Shown one piece after another: positions 29,047-36,815 of a stretch of 64,000 nucleotides of DNA. The notes below the pieces were generated by a model. That model was not told the DNA's origin. It made no database searches and was given only the letters and a program-made list of their open reading frames with translations. Source of the stretch: Nocardia iowensis. GTDB lineage: Bacteria > Actinomycetota > Actinomycetes > Mycobacteriales > Mycobacteriaceae. A program made the translations under genes and the position numbers. The stretch lies in contig NZ_CP078145.1 in assembly GCF_019222765.1 (NCBI RefSeq), positions 4,464,001 through 4,528,000 on the forward strand. The letters run 5' to 3'. Numbering within the stretch: the stretch's first letter is position 1; the number at the start of each line of letters is the position of its first letter.

Positions 29047-29973
29047 TCAGCCGAGCGCGGCGAGGAGTTGCGCACCGGCCGCGCGGGCGGGGGCGCGCAT
29101 GACGAATCGATTGAACCCCCAACGCTTCTGGTGCTCGCGAAGTTCGGTGACCAGTTCGTCTACCGTGCCGATCAACACGTAAGGCGCGCTGAGCAACTCG
29201 GCGGCGCTGGTGGTCGGAATATCCTCGGCGAAGCGGGCACAGGCGGCCTCGGCGTCATCGGTGATCTCCACATGCTGCACCAGTGCCTCGAACGCGGGAT
29301 CGCGCCCCGCCTTGGCCGCGGTATCGCGCACCACCTCCACCTGTGCGTCGATCTGGTCGCGGCCCCAACGGGTTTCGTGGTTACGCCCGTCGGGCAGTGT
29401 CCGCCCGAGCCCGGAGAACCCGACGATATCCGCGGTCGTGGCGGCATAGCGAACCACCCGAGGCCCGCTGCCGCCCACCAGCAGCGGAATCTGCTCCTGC
29501 ACCGGCCGGGGCCGGGTCAGCACGGCGTCCCGCAGTCGCACGTGGTCCCCGTCGAAGGTCACGGTTTCACCGGCGAGCAGTCGCCGAGTGGTGTCGGTGA
29601 CTTCGATCATCCGGTCGACCCGCGCGGCGGCCGACGGATGCGCACGTCCCTGCATCGTCCATTCCGCCGGAGTGTGCCCGGCGCCGATGCCGAACAGCGC
29701 CCGGCCACCCGAGACGAGGTCGAGCGTGGCGACCTCGCCGGCGAGCAGGTACGGCTCCCACATCCCGGCATTCACCACATTGGTCCCGAGCCGGATCGTG
29801 TCGGTCGCCGTCGCCGCCGCGGCGAGGGCAACGAACGGCGAAGCGAACGAGCCGGGATGGTCCGGAACCATGAGGGCGTCGAAGCCGTCCTGCTCGCACC
29901 CTCGGGCGAATTCCGGCCAGGTGCCGACCTCGATCACATTGGCGGTCATCGAGAACTTGATCGGAGCGTTCAT
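29047..29973 (-). CDS. LLM-family oxidoreductase, probably F420-dependent
   Basis: A 308-residue luciferase-like protein of the TIGR03621/MSMEG_2516 type. Signatures are MTANVIEVGTWPEFARGCEQ, the DHPGSFASPF loop, LGTNVVNAGMWEPYLLAGE, and LDLVSGGRALFGIGAGHTP, the F420/FMN phosphate-binding region. Many members use F420, which Nocardia makes, but the cofactor is not proven. The substrate is unknown. It stands alone, with the MmpL gene 81 bp upstream on the same strand. Confidence 0.87.
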   Translation of the reverse strand: MNAPIKFSMTANVIEVGTWPEFARGCEQDGFDALMVPDHPGSFASPFVALAAAATATDTIRLGTNVVNAGMWEPYLLAGEVATLDLVSGGRALFGIGAGHTPAEWTMQGRAHPSAAARVDRMIEVTDTTRRLLAGETVTFDGDHVRLRDAVLTRPRPVQEQIPLLVGGSGPRVVRYAATTADIVGFSGLGRTLPDGRNHETRWGRDQIDAQVEVVRDTAAKAGRDPAFEALVQHVEITDDAEAACARFAEDIPTTSAAELLSAPYVLIGTVDELVTELREHQKRWGFNRFVMRAPARAAGAQLLAALG

Positions 29974-30054
29974 GCTCGACCTCCCTTCGAGGTGCTCACG
30001 CTAATTCGGAAGGGCCTGCGGTGTAAGTGATTCCGCTGTGGGCGAATTCCGGTG

Positions 30055-32346
30055 TCAGCGCCGCTGCTTCTCCTCGGTGACGATCGGGAGGGTCAAGGTG
30101 ACCGGGTCGGTGATGGGTGTGGTTTCGATGAGGTCGGGCATGTTGCGGGTGGCGGCGTGTTCGTCGGCGAGAATCGGTTCGCTGAGTCCGACGCGTTTCT
30201 GCACGCGCTGCATCCAGGCGGGTGCCCACCAGCAGTCGTCGCCGAGCAGTTTCATGACGGCGGGGACGAGCAGCATCCGCAGGATGGTGGCGTCGATGAA
30301 CAGTGCGGCGATCATGCCGTAGGCGATGTACTTCATCATCACCAGATCGGAAAAGGCGAAGGCGCCGGTGACGACGAGCAGGATGAGCGCCGCGGCGGTG
30401 ATGATGCCGCCGGTGTGCGCGGTGCCGATGCGGATGGCCTCGGTGGTGGTCGCGCCCTTGTTGCGGGCTTCGACCATGCGGGACAACAGGAATACCTCGT
30501 AGTCGGTGGACAGGCCGTAGACGATGGCGATGATCAAGACGAGGACGACCGCTTGGATCGGCTGCGGCGTGAAATTGAGCAGATCCGCGCCGTGGCCGAC
30601 GACGAAGATGAGGGTCAGGATGCCGAGCGTCGAGCCGAGGCCGAGGATGCTCATCAGGACGGCTTTGAGCGGCAGCACGAGCGATCCGAAGGTCAGGAAC
30701 ATGAGCAGCGTGGTGAGGAACAGGACCACGACGACCATGAACGGAATGCGGCCCAAGAGTCCGTCGATCGTGTCCTTCTGGAACGCGGGCGTGCCACCGA
30801 CCAGCATGGTGACGTCGTCGGGCAAGTCGATCGCGCGTAGATAGTCGATTGTCTCGTTGGCGTCCTTGGGATTGGTCAGCGGCGCCGCCGTGCGGAAGAC
30901 GCCAGGCCGCTTGGTCGAAGGTACCGGGGAGTGGAACTGCGCCGATGTTCCCTGTGCCAACTGGACGAGCCCGGGCGCTCGGTTTGCCTCGTTGAGGGCC
31001 GCGCCGATGGCCGTGCGATTGTCGGTCTCGGTGATGAACACGAGCCGCACGGGGTCGGGCTTGCGGAGCGGGAAGGTTTCGTCGAACTCCTCTTGGGCTA
31101 TCCGGGTCGGGTTGTCCGGCGGTAGATAGGTTTCGCTGAACGTACCGAAGGCGATGTTCTTGACCGGGGTGATGAGGATCAGCAGTCCGATACAGATGGG
31201 GATGGCGATCTTCAACGGATGCTTCATCACCCATCGGGTGGTGCGGCCCCAGAAGCCGTTTTCGACTTCCTCGGCGGTCTTGGTCCGGAGGAAACGTTTC
31301 ATCCCGAGCATGTCGACGCGCGGCCCGAGGATGCTGAGGACGGCGGGCAGAATGGTGATGGCCGACAGCGCGGCGATGGAGACCGTGGCGATCGAGCCGT
31401 AGGCCAGCGATCGGAGGAAGCCCTGGGGGAAGAACAGCATGCCGCCGAGGCTGATGACGATCATGGCCGCGGAGAAGACCACAGTGCGTCCGGCGGTCAT
31501 CACGGTGCGGCGTACCGCGATGCGGGTGTCGTAGCCCTCGGCTAGTTCTTCGCGGAAGCGGCTGACGATGAACAGGCCGTAGTCGATCGCGAGTCCGACG
31601 CCGACCATCGAGACGACGCTGGAGACGAACGAGTTGACGTCGGTGAACTCGGTGATGAATCGGACGATCCCGTTGGCGCTGATGATCGTGAGGACGCCGA
31701 TGATCAATGGCAGCGCCGCGGCGACGAGACCGCCGAAGACGAAGAACAGCAGGATCGCGACGAGGGGGAAGGCGAGCAGCTCCATGCGGTGGATATCGTC
31801 GGCGAGGGTGTCGGTGAGTGCGCCTGCCAACGGCTGGAGGCCCGCGACCTGGACGTCGACGTCGGGGATATCGAAGGCCCCCTGCACGGCGCGGTAGTTG
31901 TTGACCGTGTCGGTGTCGTTGTCGCCCTTGATGGCGATGGAGGCGAAGGCTCGATTCTTGTCGGGTTTGCCGAAGGCGGCCGGTTGTCCTGGACCGGCAT
32001 CGGTCGTCCAGTAGGAGCCGTTGATCTTGTCGATCTGGTCGGGGTGCTTGCGCCGCAGGTTGTTGAGATTGTCGATGATCTTGCCGCTGAACGCCGGATC
32101 GTCGAGTCGCACGCCGGGGGGAGCGGTGTAGAGCACGATCACGTCGGCTAGGTGGTCGCGGCCGAACGCGTCGTCGGAGATACGCGCGGCGAGTGAGGAT
32201 TCCGAGGTCGGGTCGTCGAATCCGCTGGCGCCGAGATGGTTTCCGAGGTCGTATCCGTATCCGCCGAGTCCGAGTAGTCCGGCGGCGACGATGCCGATGA
32301 CGGCGAACCGGAGGCGATAGACGAGATCTCCCCAGCGCGCGAACAT
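30055..32346 (-). CDS. MmpL-type RND transporter
   Basis: A 763-residue inner-membrane protein with two repeated halves, each with a first transmembrane helix, a large external domain and five further helices. The proton-relay motifs GVGLAIDYGLFIVSRF and IVYGLSTDYEVFLLSRM each carry the conserved Asp-Tyr pair. MmpL proteins export lipids, glycolipids or siderophores across the membrane of mycolic-acid bacteria. The start MFARWGDLVYRLR at 32346 is typical; a longer start at 32424 has poor spacing to a ribosome site. A MarR gene lies upstream on the same strand and may regulate it. Confidence 0.93.
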   Translation of the reverse strand: MFARWGDLVYRLRFAVIGIVAAGLLGLGGYGYDLGNHLGASGFDDPTSESSLAARISDDAFGRDHLADVIVLYTAPPGVRLDDPAFSGKIIDNLNNLRRKHPDQIDKINGSYWTTDAGPGQPAAFGKPDKNRAFASIAIKGDNDTDTVNNYRAVQGAFDIPDVDVQVAGLQPLAGALTDTLADDIHRMELLAFPLVAILLFFVFGGLVAAALPLIIGVLTIISANGIVRFITEFTDVNSFVSSVVSMVGVGLAIDYGLFIVSRFREELAEGYDTRIAVRRTVMTAGRTVVFSAAMIVISLGGMLFFPQGFLRSLAYGSIATVSIAALSAITILPAVLSILGPRVDMLGMKRFLRTKTAEEVENGFWGRTTRWVMKHPLKIAIPICIGLLILITPVKNIAFGTFSETYLPPDNPTRIAQEEFDETFPLRKPDPVRLVFITETDNRTAIGAALNEANRAPGLVQLAQGTSAQFHSPVPSTKRPGVFRTAAPLTNPKDANETIDYLRAIDLPDDVTMLVGGTPAFQKDTIDGLLGRIPFMVVVVLFLTTLLMFLTFGSLVLPLKAVLMSILGLGSTLGILTLIFVVGHGADLLNFTPQPIQAVVLVLIIAIVYGLSTDYEVFLLSRMVEARNKGATTTEAIRIGTAHTGGIITAAALILLVVTGAFAFSDLVMMKYIAYGMIAALFIDATILRMLLVPAVMKLLGDDCWWAPAWMQRVQKRVGLSEPILADEHAATRNMPDLIETTPITDPVTLTLPIVTEEKQRR

Positions 32347-32503
32347 CAGGCGGCTCTTCGTAAGTGGCGGCGGAACGGTGGTGCGGTGGGCGGCCTGACG
32401 GCACCGGTCATCAAGTGGCTGCATCCTTTCCGATGAGGTCGCGCCCGAGGTGCGCGCTCTCCAAAGTACCGGCGTCGCGGAGTAGCCCTGGTGAAAGTGT
32501 TTG

Positions 32504-32956
32504 CTAGGAAATGTCTGTCGGGCCGAGGATCTTGCTGAGGGTTCGAGTGAGCGCCTGCAGTTCGTCGGGTTCGAGTTTGCCGGCGAAGCGTTCTTCGATG
32601 CCTGCGTGGTAGCGCGGGGCGGCTTCGCGCAGGCGGGTGCTTCCGGCGGCGGTGATGGCGACGAAGGCGGATCTGCCGTCGTCGGGGTTGGCTTCGCGGG
32701 TGACCAATCCGGCCGTCTCCAGTTCGGTGACCAGACGGCTGACGCGGGTGCGGCTGAGGACTACGCGTTCGCCGAGATCGGTCATGCGCAGCGGAGGGAT
32801 GCCGTCGAGCTCCAGGAGGACGTCGTACCACGCGAGCGGGAGTCCGGTGGATTTGCGCAGGTCGGCATCGATTCGGGGCACCAGCTGCGCGTGTACGCGC
32901 AGCAGCGCGGACCAGGCGTTGCCTGCTGCGCGGCGGTGATTGTCGGTGTGTGCCAC
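32504..32956 (-). CDS. MarR-family regulator
   Basis: A 150-residue winged-helix protein. The recognition region is in MTDLGERVVLSRTRVSRLVTELE, and the wing is DPDDGRS-like (NPDDGRSAFVAI). The N-terminal dimerisation helix precedes SGLPLAWYDVLLEL-like sequence. It diverges from a rhodanese gene across an operator-like repeat and is followed on the same strand by the MmpL gene 157 bp later, so it may control both. Confidence 0.9.
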   Translation of the reverse strand: MAHTDNHRRAAGNAWSALLRVHAQLVPRIDADLRKSTGLPLAWYDVLLELDGIPPLRMTDLGERVVLSRTRVSRLVTELETAGLVTREANPDDGRSAFVAITAAGSTRLREAAPRYHAGIEERFAGKLEPDELQALTRTLSKILGPTDIS

Positions 32957-32974
32957 GGTCTGATCTTACCTACT

Positions 32975-32992
32975 TGCGTGCGCGTGCACGCA
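32975..32992. promoter_or_regulatory. MarR-type operator candidate
   Basis: TGCGTGC-GCGT-GCACGCA is an inverted repeat with 7-bp arms, 19 bp upstream of the marR start. A second related string, GTGCACACGCAC, follows at 33002. Both lie between the divergent marR and rhodanese genes. Confidence 0.55.
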
Positions 32993-33042
32993 TCTAGTAG
33001 CGTGCACACGCACATAATTTGTGTTCTGAGGAAGGAACTCTC

Positions 33043-33372
33043 ATGACCGACGTCATTGCCCGCGAAGAGCTCGCCGCCGCTATCGAGGCGGATTCGGTGA
33101 CGGTGCTGGACACGCTCGGGCCCGGCTACTACGAGAAGGCGCATCTGCCCGGCGCACTGGTCCTCGTCGAATCCGACGTGGAATCGACTGCTGGACAACT
33201 GCTTCCGGATCGCGATGCGGCCATCGTGACCTACTGCGCGAACGAAGCCTGCCGCAACAGCCACAACGTTGCCGTCAAACTGCGGGCGCTGGGGTACCCG
33301 AATGTCCGGGTATACCGTGCGGGTATTCAGGATTGGGCGGAGGCGGGTCTGCCGGTGGAGGAGGGCGCCTGA
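33043..33372 (+). CDS. Single-domain rhodanese
   Basis: A 109-residue rhodanese-like sulfurtransferase domain. The block TYCANEACRNSHNVAVKL carries the active-site loop with its Cys after ALVTY-type strand, and GYPNVRVYRAGIQDWAEAGLP is the typical C-terminal part. It may move persulfide sulfur or act as a thiol sensor. GAAGGA precedes the ATG. It is regulated, I infer, with the divergent MarR protein, a pairing seen with redox-sensing MarR regulators. Confidence 0.9.
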   Translation: MTDVIAREELAAAIEADSVTVLDTLGPGYYEKAHLPGALVLVESDVESTAGQLLPDRDAAIVTYCANEACRNSHNVAVKLRALGYPNVRVYRAGIQDWAEAGLPVEEGA

Positions 33373-33394
33373 GCCGCTGGACCAGTCGTGTCCA

Positions 33395-33430
33395 CTGATC
33401 TCCGCGGGGCTGCGGCCCTGCGGGGATCAG
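33395..33430. terminator. Hairpin terminator after the rhodanese gene
   Basis: CTGATC-T-CCGCGGG pairs with CCTGCGG-GGATCAG around an 8-nt GC-rich loop. It also reaches the end of the nitroreductase remnant on the other strand. Confidence 0.75.
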
Positions 33431-33715
33431 CGCTCGAGCTCGATGACGAGCGGGTTGCCGGTGTCGAACCAATAGCGGTGCAGCTCTTGGATTTTGACTC
33501 GGCTCAAGCGTCCGCGCAGATGCAGGGCGCATTCGCCGTAATCGGTCGCGTGACGGTCTCGCAGAGGATGGTTCGTGCGATCATGCGTTCGGTCGGCTGG
33601 GTGATTTCGCGGGCGACGCCGTCGAATGTTGCGTCCGGCAGGCGGATTCGGACGTGCGGGTGGGCGCGGATGTTGAGCAGCCATCCGCTGGCCGCGCCGG
33701 GCCGAACCGGACCCG
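33427..33715 (-). pseudogene. Frameshifted, N-terminally truncated nitroreductase-family gene
   Basis: Read leftward, one frame gives GWLLNIRAHPHVRIRLPDA and FDGVAREITQPTERM, then a second frame continues with DYGECALHLRGRLSRVKIQELHRYWFDT to a stop at 33427. Joined, they form the C-terminal half of a deazaflavin (F420)-dependent nitroreductase or DUF385-type protein. The frame switch is near 33548, and a residue or two of the usual TVxPFDY stretch is lost. The N-terminal half is absent, replaced by the start of the intact neighbour at 33792. It is very likely a decayed gene. Confidence 0.7.
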
Positions 33716-33791
33716 GCGGTTCCGATGTGAGATGCCCCTCGGTCCGGCCTGCCGGTGCTTGCGCTGAACAAAGACGTGTCAGGATTCGAGG

Positions 33792-34268
33792 ATGGTGTCG
33801 AATCCGCTGCCTCCGCTTGCCCGTCGGCTCGCCCAACAGCGCTGGGTGATGCGCACGGCGCCGGTCGTGATCCCGGTGGAGCGGTCGGTGCGGCGCTGGA
33901 CCGACGGCCGGATGGGTGTGCTGGATCTGGTTGGACTGCCCTCGATCGAGGTCACCGTCCCCGGCCGCAAGACCGGCATCCCGCGGACCACGTCGCTGCT
34001 GTACGTTCCGCGCGGGGAAGACTTCCTCGTGCTCGGTTCCAACTGGGGTAGTCCGAAGCATCCGGTGTGGTCGGCCAATCTGCGTGCCGCCGACACTGCC
34101 ACTGTTCGGCACAAGGGCGAGCAATTCACGGTCACCGTCACCGAGATCACCGGCGTCGATCGCAAACGGGCGTGGGATCTGGCCGTCGAATTCTGGCCCG
34201 GGTACGAAATGGAATACGAACTGTCCGGCGGCCGCCAGTTCCGGATGTTCGAACTGCGCCGCGCCTGA
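33792..34268 (+). CDS. Ddn-like F420-dependent nitroreductase-family protein
   Basis: A 158-residue protein with the split-beta-barrel family pattern: GLPSIEVTVPGRKTGIPRTT, LLYVPRGEDFLVLGSNWG, and HPVWSANLRAADTATV. These match the deazaflavin-dependent nitroreductase family of Ddn (Rv3547), which binds F420H2 and reduces quinones or nitro drugs. The Tyr-rich C-terminus (WPGYEMEYELSGGRQFRMF) is a usual feature. It diverges from the decayed relative at 33427-33715. Confidence 0.88.
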   Translation: MVSNPLPPLARRLAQQRWVMRTAPVVIPVERSVRRWTDGRMGVLDLVGLPSIEVTVPGRKTGIPRTTSLLYVPRGEDFLVLGSNWGSPKHPVWSANLRAADTATVRHKGEQFTVTVTEITGVDRKRAWDLAVEFWPGYEMEYELSGGRQFRMFELRRA

Positions 34269-34367
34269 AGCGCACCCGCCGCTCGGTTGAAAAGTGTTCG
34301 AGGCGTGGGTGAGTCGCGCGTCACATGGTGCTGACGAATTGTCGGAGGCTGCCGTTACGGTGAGACG

Positions 34368-36656
34368 GTGACGACGCATCTGACGCATTGGGGAGCTTTC
34401 GAAGCAGACAGCGATGGTGATCGCCTGACCGCCGTGCGGCCGTGGCGTGATGATCCGGAGCCGATGCGGCTGATCGAGAATGTGGCGTCCGCGCAGCATC
34501 ATCCGACCAGGGTGGATCAACCCTATGTCCGTCAAGGGTGGTTGGAGCGGGGGCCGGGCGGCACCGGGCGTGGGGACGAGCCGTTCGTGCCGGTGTCCTG
34601 GGAGACCGCGCTGGATCTGCTGTCGGGTGAGTTGGCGCGGGTGTATCGCGAGCACGGGGCCGAAGCCGTCTACGGCGGTTCCTACGGGTGGGCGAGTGCG
34701 GGGCGGTTTCATCATGCGCAGAGTCAGGTGCACCGGTTCCTGAACTGTCTGGGCGGGTATGTGCGCCACGTCAACAGCTACAGCCTCGGGGTGTCGACGG
34801 TGTTGCTGCCGCATGTGATCGGCGATATCGGCTGGATCATGACGCAGGCGACGTCGAAGGAGTCGCTGGTCGAGCACGCCGAGTTGGTGGTGGCGTTCGG
34901 CGGGTTGTCCCCGAAGAACTCGGCGGTGTCCCCGGGCGGTGTGTCTCGACACAACACGCGGGGCTGGATCGGTGCCGCGCGGGCGCGGGGTTGCCGATTC
35001 GTGTCGATTACGCCGCTGCGCGACGACACCCCGGCCGAGGCGGCGGCGGAATGGCTCGCCCCGCGGCCCGGCAGTGACGCGGCGTTGATGCTCGCGCTGG
35101 CCCAGGTGCTGGACGCCGAGGGGTTGGCGGACACGGAATTCCTGGACAAGTACACGGTGGGCTATGAGCGTTTCGTCGGCTATGTGCGCGGCGAGGTGGA
35201 CGGCATCGTCAAGTCGCCGGAATGGGCCGCACCGATCACCGGTCTCACCGTCGAGCGCATCCGGACGCTCGCGCGCGAGATGGCCGCCGCGCGGACCTTG
35301 GTGACGGTCGGTTGGTCGCTACAGCGCGCGCAGTACGGTGAGCAGCCGCTGTGGTTGGGGGTGGTGCTCGCGGCGATGCTGGGCCAGATCGGGCTGCCCG
35401 GCGGCGGGTTCGGGCACGGTTACGGGTCGGCGGCGAGCCTGGGTGAGCCCGCTCGGAAATTCTCGCCGCCGCGGCTGCCGCAAGGACCGAACGGGGTCGA
35501 CACGTTCATTCCGGTGGCGCGGATCTCCGACATGCTGCTCAATCCCGGCCAGTCCTTCGAATACAACGGGCAGCACCTGGTGTATCCCGACATTCGGCTG
35601 GTGTACTGGGCGGGCGGCAATCCCTTTCACCACCACCAGGATCTGGCCCGGCTGCGGGAGGCGTTCACCCGGCCCGAGACGGTGGTGGTGCACGATCCGT
35701 TCTGGACGTCGACCGCTCGGCACGCCGACATCGTGCTCCCCTCGACCATGACCATCGAACGCGACGACTACGGCGCGGGTGAGAACGACCGCGTGTTCTT
35801 CGCGATGAAGGCGATCACCCGTCCGCACGGCGAGGCGCGGGACGACTACGCCATCTTCGGTGAGTTGGCTGAACGTCTGGGTGTCGGAAAGGAATTCACC
35901 GAGGGCCGCACCGTCGTCGAATGGTTGCGCCACCTCTACGAGGAATGGCGGCAGCGGCACACTGAGCATGACCTGCCCGACTTCGACACCTTCTGGGCGA
36001 GCGAGCACATCGAATTGCCGGTGCCCGACCCGCAGCAGGTGCTCGGCGCGGACTTTCGCGCCGACCCGCAGCGGTTCCCGCTCACCACGCCCAGCGGCAA
36101 GATCGAGATCTTCTCCGAAACCATCGACAGCTTCGGTTACGCCGATTGCCCGGGCCATCCGGTGTGGCTGGAACCCGACGAGTGGTTGGGCGGTCCGGCC
36201 GCCGCCGAGTTTCCCCTCCAGTTGATCGCCAACCAGCCACGCTCCAAGCTGCACAGCCAACTCGACGTCGGCGCCTACAGTCAATCCACCAAAGTTGCTG
36301 GGCGCGAACCGGTTCGACTACATCCCGACGACGCCGCCGCGCGCGGTCTGCGTGATGGCGACGTGGTCCGCGTCTTCAGCAAACAAGGTAGCTGCCTGGC
36401 CGGCCTGATCATCGACGACGCCGTCCGCCAAGGAGTAGCGCAACTGTCCACCGGCGCCTGGTACGACCCAGACCCCACCGACCCCGCCTTCTGCCGCCAC
36501 GGCAACCCGAACGTCCTCACCCCCGACCGCCCCTCGTCAACCCTCAGCCAAGGCAGCACCGGCCAACTATGCCTCGTCGACATCGAGCGATACGAACCCG
36601 ACCTCCCAGACCTGACCGTCAATCGTCCGCCCGCAATCATGATCAACGGGACATGA
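34368..36656 (+). CDS. BisC/DMSO-reductase-type molybdopterin oxidoreductase
   Basis: A 762-residue molybdenum enzyme of the DMSO/TMAO/biotin-sulfoxide reductase group. It lacks the N-terminal Fe-S cysteines and Tat signal, so it is cytosolic and BisC-like. Ser139 in NSYSLG is the likely Mo ligand. Cofactor-binding blocks include WETALDLLSGELARVYREHG, YWAGGNPFHHHQDL and TPSGKIEIFSE. Probable substrates are S-oxides or N-oxides such as methionine or biotin sulfoxide. GTG 34368 is the start. The last codons (MINGT) and the stop lie inside a 66-bp repeat, so the C-terminus may have been altered when the repeat arrived. Confidence 0.92.
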   Translation: MTTHLTHWGAFEADSDGDRLTAVRPWRDDPEPMRLIENVASAQHHPTRVDQPYVRQGWLERGPGGTGRGDEPFVPVSWETALDLLSGELARVYREHGAEAVYGGSYGWASAGRFHHAQSQVHRFLNCLGGYVRHVNSYSLGVSTVLLPHVIGDIGWIMTQATSKESLVEHAELVVAFGGLSPKNSAVSPGGVSRHNTRGWIGAARARGCRFVSITPLRDDTPAEAAAEWLAPRPGSDAALMLALAQVLDAEGLADTEFLDKYTVGYERFVGYVRGEVDGIVKSPEWAAPITGLTVERIRTLAREMAAARTLVTVGWSLQRAQYGEQPLWLGVVLAAMLGQIGLPGGGFGHGYGSAASLGEPARKFSPPRLPQGPNGVDTFIPVARISDMLLNPGQSFEYNGQHLVYPDIRLVYWAGGNPFHHHQDLARLREAFTRPETVVVHDPFWTSTARHADIVLPSTMTIERDDYGAGENDRVFFAMKAITRPHGEARDDYAIFGELAERLGVGKEFTEGRTVVEWLRHLYEEWRQRHTEHDLPDFDTFWASEHIELPVPDPQQVLGADFRADPQRFPLTTPSGKIEIFSETIDSFGYADCPGHPVWLEPDEWLGGPAAAEFPLQLIANQPRSKLHSQLDVGAYSQSTKVAGREPVRLHPDDAAARGLRDGDVVRVFSKQGSCLAGLIIDDAVRQGVAQLSTGAWYDPDPTDPAFCRHGNPNVLTPDRPSSTLSQGSTGQLCLVDIERYEPDLPDLTVNRPPAIMINGT

Positions 36657-36703
36657 CGGCGGGCTTACTCGCACAACGCTTCCACCATGTCCCGTTGCTG
36701 GCA
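36638..36703. repeat. 66-bp repeat, copy 1 (damaged right end)
   Basis: It begins CATGATCAACGGGAC and is the same length as copy 2 at 40426-40491, with about eight internal differences. Its right arm reads GTCCCGTTGCTGG, so the terminal inverted repeat is broken. The molybdopterin enzyme's stop codon is inside it. Confidence 0.8.
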
Positions 36704-36718
36704 CGGAACGGTGGCCCT

Positions 36719-36731
36719 GGGGGGGGGGGGG
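36719..36731. repeat. Run of 13 G
   Basis: Thirteen consecutive G residues in the intergenic gap between the convergent molybdopterin enzyme and second carboxylic acid reductase genes. It could be a true slippery tract or an assembly inaccuracy. Confidence 0.9.
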
Positions 36732-36815
36732 CACTCTCGGTGTCCTGCGACCATCGGGCGGATCTGGCCGAGGATGACTTCGTCTCGGTACTGCTACGCA
36801 GTCGCGGGCGTGCGC

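Noticed and set aside
33504..34952. A 482-residue leftward open frame
   Set aside because: Only its last ~60 residues are protein-like (the nitroreductase remnant); the rest is antisense to two intact rightward genes.
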